Shown in pieces: positions 63,241 to 64,000 of a stretch of DNA of 64,000 nucleotides (its first letter is position 1; every line of letters begins with the position of its first letter). Location: the NCBI RefSeq assembly GCF_900115185.1, contig NZ_FOVN01000001.1:1240001-1304000 (forward strand). Reading direction: 5' to 3'. The notes beneath the pieces were generated by a model. That model was not told the origin of the DNA. It did no database searches and was given only the letters and a program-made list of their open reading frames with translations. The stretch comes from Algorimicrobium echini (GTDB lineage: Bacteria > Bacteroidota > Bacteroidia > Flavobacteriales > Flavobacteriaceae). Both the position numbers and the translations under genes were made by a program.

Positions 63241-64000
63241 ATGAGAAAAACAAACACGCTAAGCATTTTCAGTTTGCTATTTATCACAGTTTCTGTCTTT
63301 GCACAAACAAAAAAGCCCAACATTTTAGTGATTTGGGGAGACGACATTGGTTGGAGTAATGTAAGCTTTAACAATAATGGAATGTTGGGATATAAAACCC
63401 CAAACATTGATAGAATAGCCAAAGAAGGTGCTATTTTTACCGATTGGTATGCGCAACAAAGTTGTACAGCGGGTCGTGCCGCTTTTATTATAGGGCAACA
63501 TCCATTTAGAACAGGTTTATTAACAATTGGGATGCCAGGATCTAAACAAGGTATTCAGGATGGTCAAGCAACTATTGCCGAAGTTTTAAAACCACATGGT
63601 TATGTATCAGGTCAATTTGGTAAAAACCATTTAGGCGATCGTGACGAACATTTGCCAACCAACCATGGTTTTGATGAATTTTTTGGAAACCTTTACCACT
63701 TAAATGCGGAAGAAGAACCAGAAAGCTATTATTATCCTAAAAACCCAGAGTTTAAAAAGAAATTTGGACCAAGAGGAGTGTTGCACAGCACAGCAGATGG
63801 TAAAATTGAAGATACGGGACCTTTAAATAAGAAACGTATGGAAACCGTTGATAAGGAATTTGAAGCAGCCGCTGTAAAATTCATTAAAAAAGCACATGCT
63901 GATGGGAAGCCATTTTTCGTTTGGTTAAATTCTACCAGAATGCACGTATGGACACATTTATCGGATGAGAGCTACGGTAAATCTGGAATTAGTATTTATG
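63241..64000 (+). CDS. Arylsulfatase, Cys-type (3' end outside window)
   Basis: The frame runs from ATG at 63241 to the right edge without a stop, giving about 253 residues of the N-terminal half. Signal peptide about 1-22 (ending VFAQT). The metal-binding start KPNILVIWGDDIGW is present (Asp34, Asp35). The sulfatase signature is S-C75-T-A-G-R with Cys at the position oxidised to formylglycine; the third residue is Ala where most have Pro, an accepted variant. KNHLGDRDEHLPTNHGFDEFF and the following SYYYPKNPEF are typical of the alkaline phosphatase-like fold. It would cleave sulfate esters after activation by an FGE such as the one at 55119. Confidence 0.9.
   Translation, partial: MRKTNTLSIFSLLFITVSVFAQTKKPNILVIWGDDIGWSNVSFNNNGMLGYKTPNIDRIAKEGAIFTDWYAQQSCTAGRAAFIIGQHPFRTGLLTIGMPGSKQGIQDGQATIAEVLKPHGYVSGQFGKNHLGDRDEHLPTNHGFDEFFGNLYHLNAEEEPESYYYPKNPEFKKKFGPRGVLHSTADGKIEDTGPLNKKRMETVDKEFEAAAVKFIKKAHADGKPFFVWLNSTRMHVWTHLSDESYGKSGISIY

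Overview
This 64 kb window is a stretch of chromosome from a member of the phylum Bacteroidota, almost certainly a marine or aquatic Flavobacteriaceae. The evidence is low GC with tight gene packing, the gliding genes gldA, gldB and gldC, a type IX secretion (T9SS) C-terminal sorting domain, GLPGLI-family proteins, a TonB-receptor-like outer-membrane protein, a split MetH, a C-terminal DAHP synthase/chorismate mutase fusion, and many promoters of the Bacteroidota type (-33 TTG/TTTG, -7 TAnnTTTG). Shine-Dalgarno sequences are mostly not visible. I see no insertion sequence, prophage, CRISPR array or replication origin. Most of the window is core genome.

Layout. 1-7.2 kb: the end of a DUF5686 outer-membrane protein, soluble and membrane-bound pyrophosphatases, a DUF4010 membrane protein and an App1-like phosphatase. 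7.2-15.2 kb: a deoxynucleoside kinase, a secreted protein, two tandem GLPGLI proteins leading into a TonB-receptor-like protein, and an M28 peptidase. 15.3-17.3 kb: tRNA-Tyr, a 250-bp gene-free stretch with a striking hairpin, and a divergent DUF547/glycosyltransferase pair. 17.3-26.3 kb: methionine and SAM metabolism. metK faces away from a SAM-I riboswitch that heads a transsulfuration enzyme, homoserine dehydrogenase, the two MetH subunits and MetF. 26.3-30.4 kb: an aminotransferase, a PagL-like lipid A deacylase, a DUF2807 lipoprotein and gldA.

30.5-37.7 kb: an aromatic amino acid operon (prephenate dehydratase, aminotransferase, prephenate dehydrogenase, DAHP synthase/chorismate mutase, rsgA, dtd, a MazG-like enzyme, aroA). 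In front of it lies an unannotated 26-residue leader peptide containing W-Y-Y-F-F-F, followed by a terminator. This looks like a ribosome-mediated attenuator and is the finding I rate highest. 37.8-44.8 kb: queA, rlmN, a T9SS cargo protein, a 53-residue protein overlapping a phosphodiesterase/TPR/sulfotransferase fusion, and a polyprenyl synthase. 44.8-54.2 kb: an ECF sigma/anti-sigma/outer-membrane triad, an X-Pro peptidase, a primase lacking its zinc ligands, a response regulator with Glu in place of the phospho-accepting Asp, nadE, gldB and gldC.

54.2-64 kb: a long imperfect palindrome, aqpZ, and then a mostly minus-strand accessory block: a true formylglycine-generating enzyme (both catalytic cysteines present), DUF2490, a HAD-fold lipoprotein, small barrel proteins, two related putative outer-membrane channel proteins flanking a K+-channel-like protein, DUF6515 and DUF2092. 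Facing it on the plus strand is a Cys-type sulfatase that runs off the right edge. The FGE and the sulfatase form a natural enzyme/substrate pair, and the block is the least understood part of the window.
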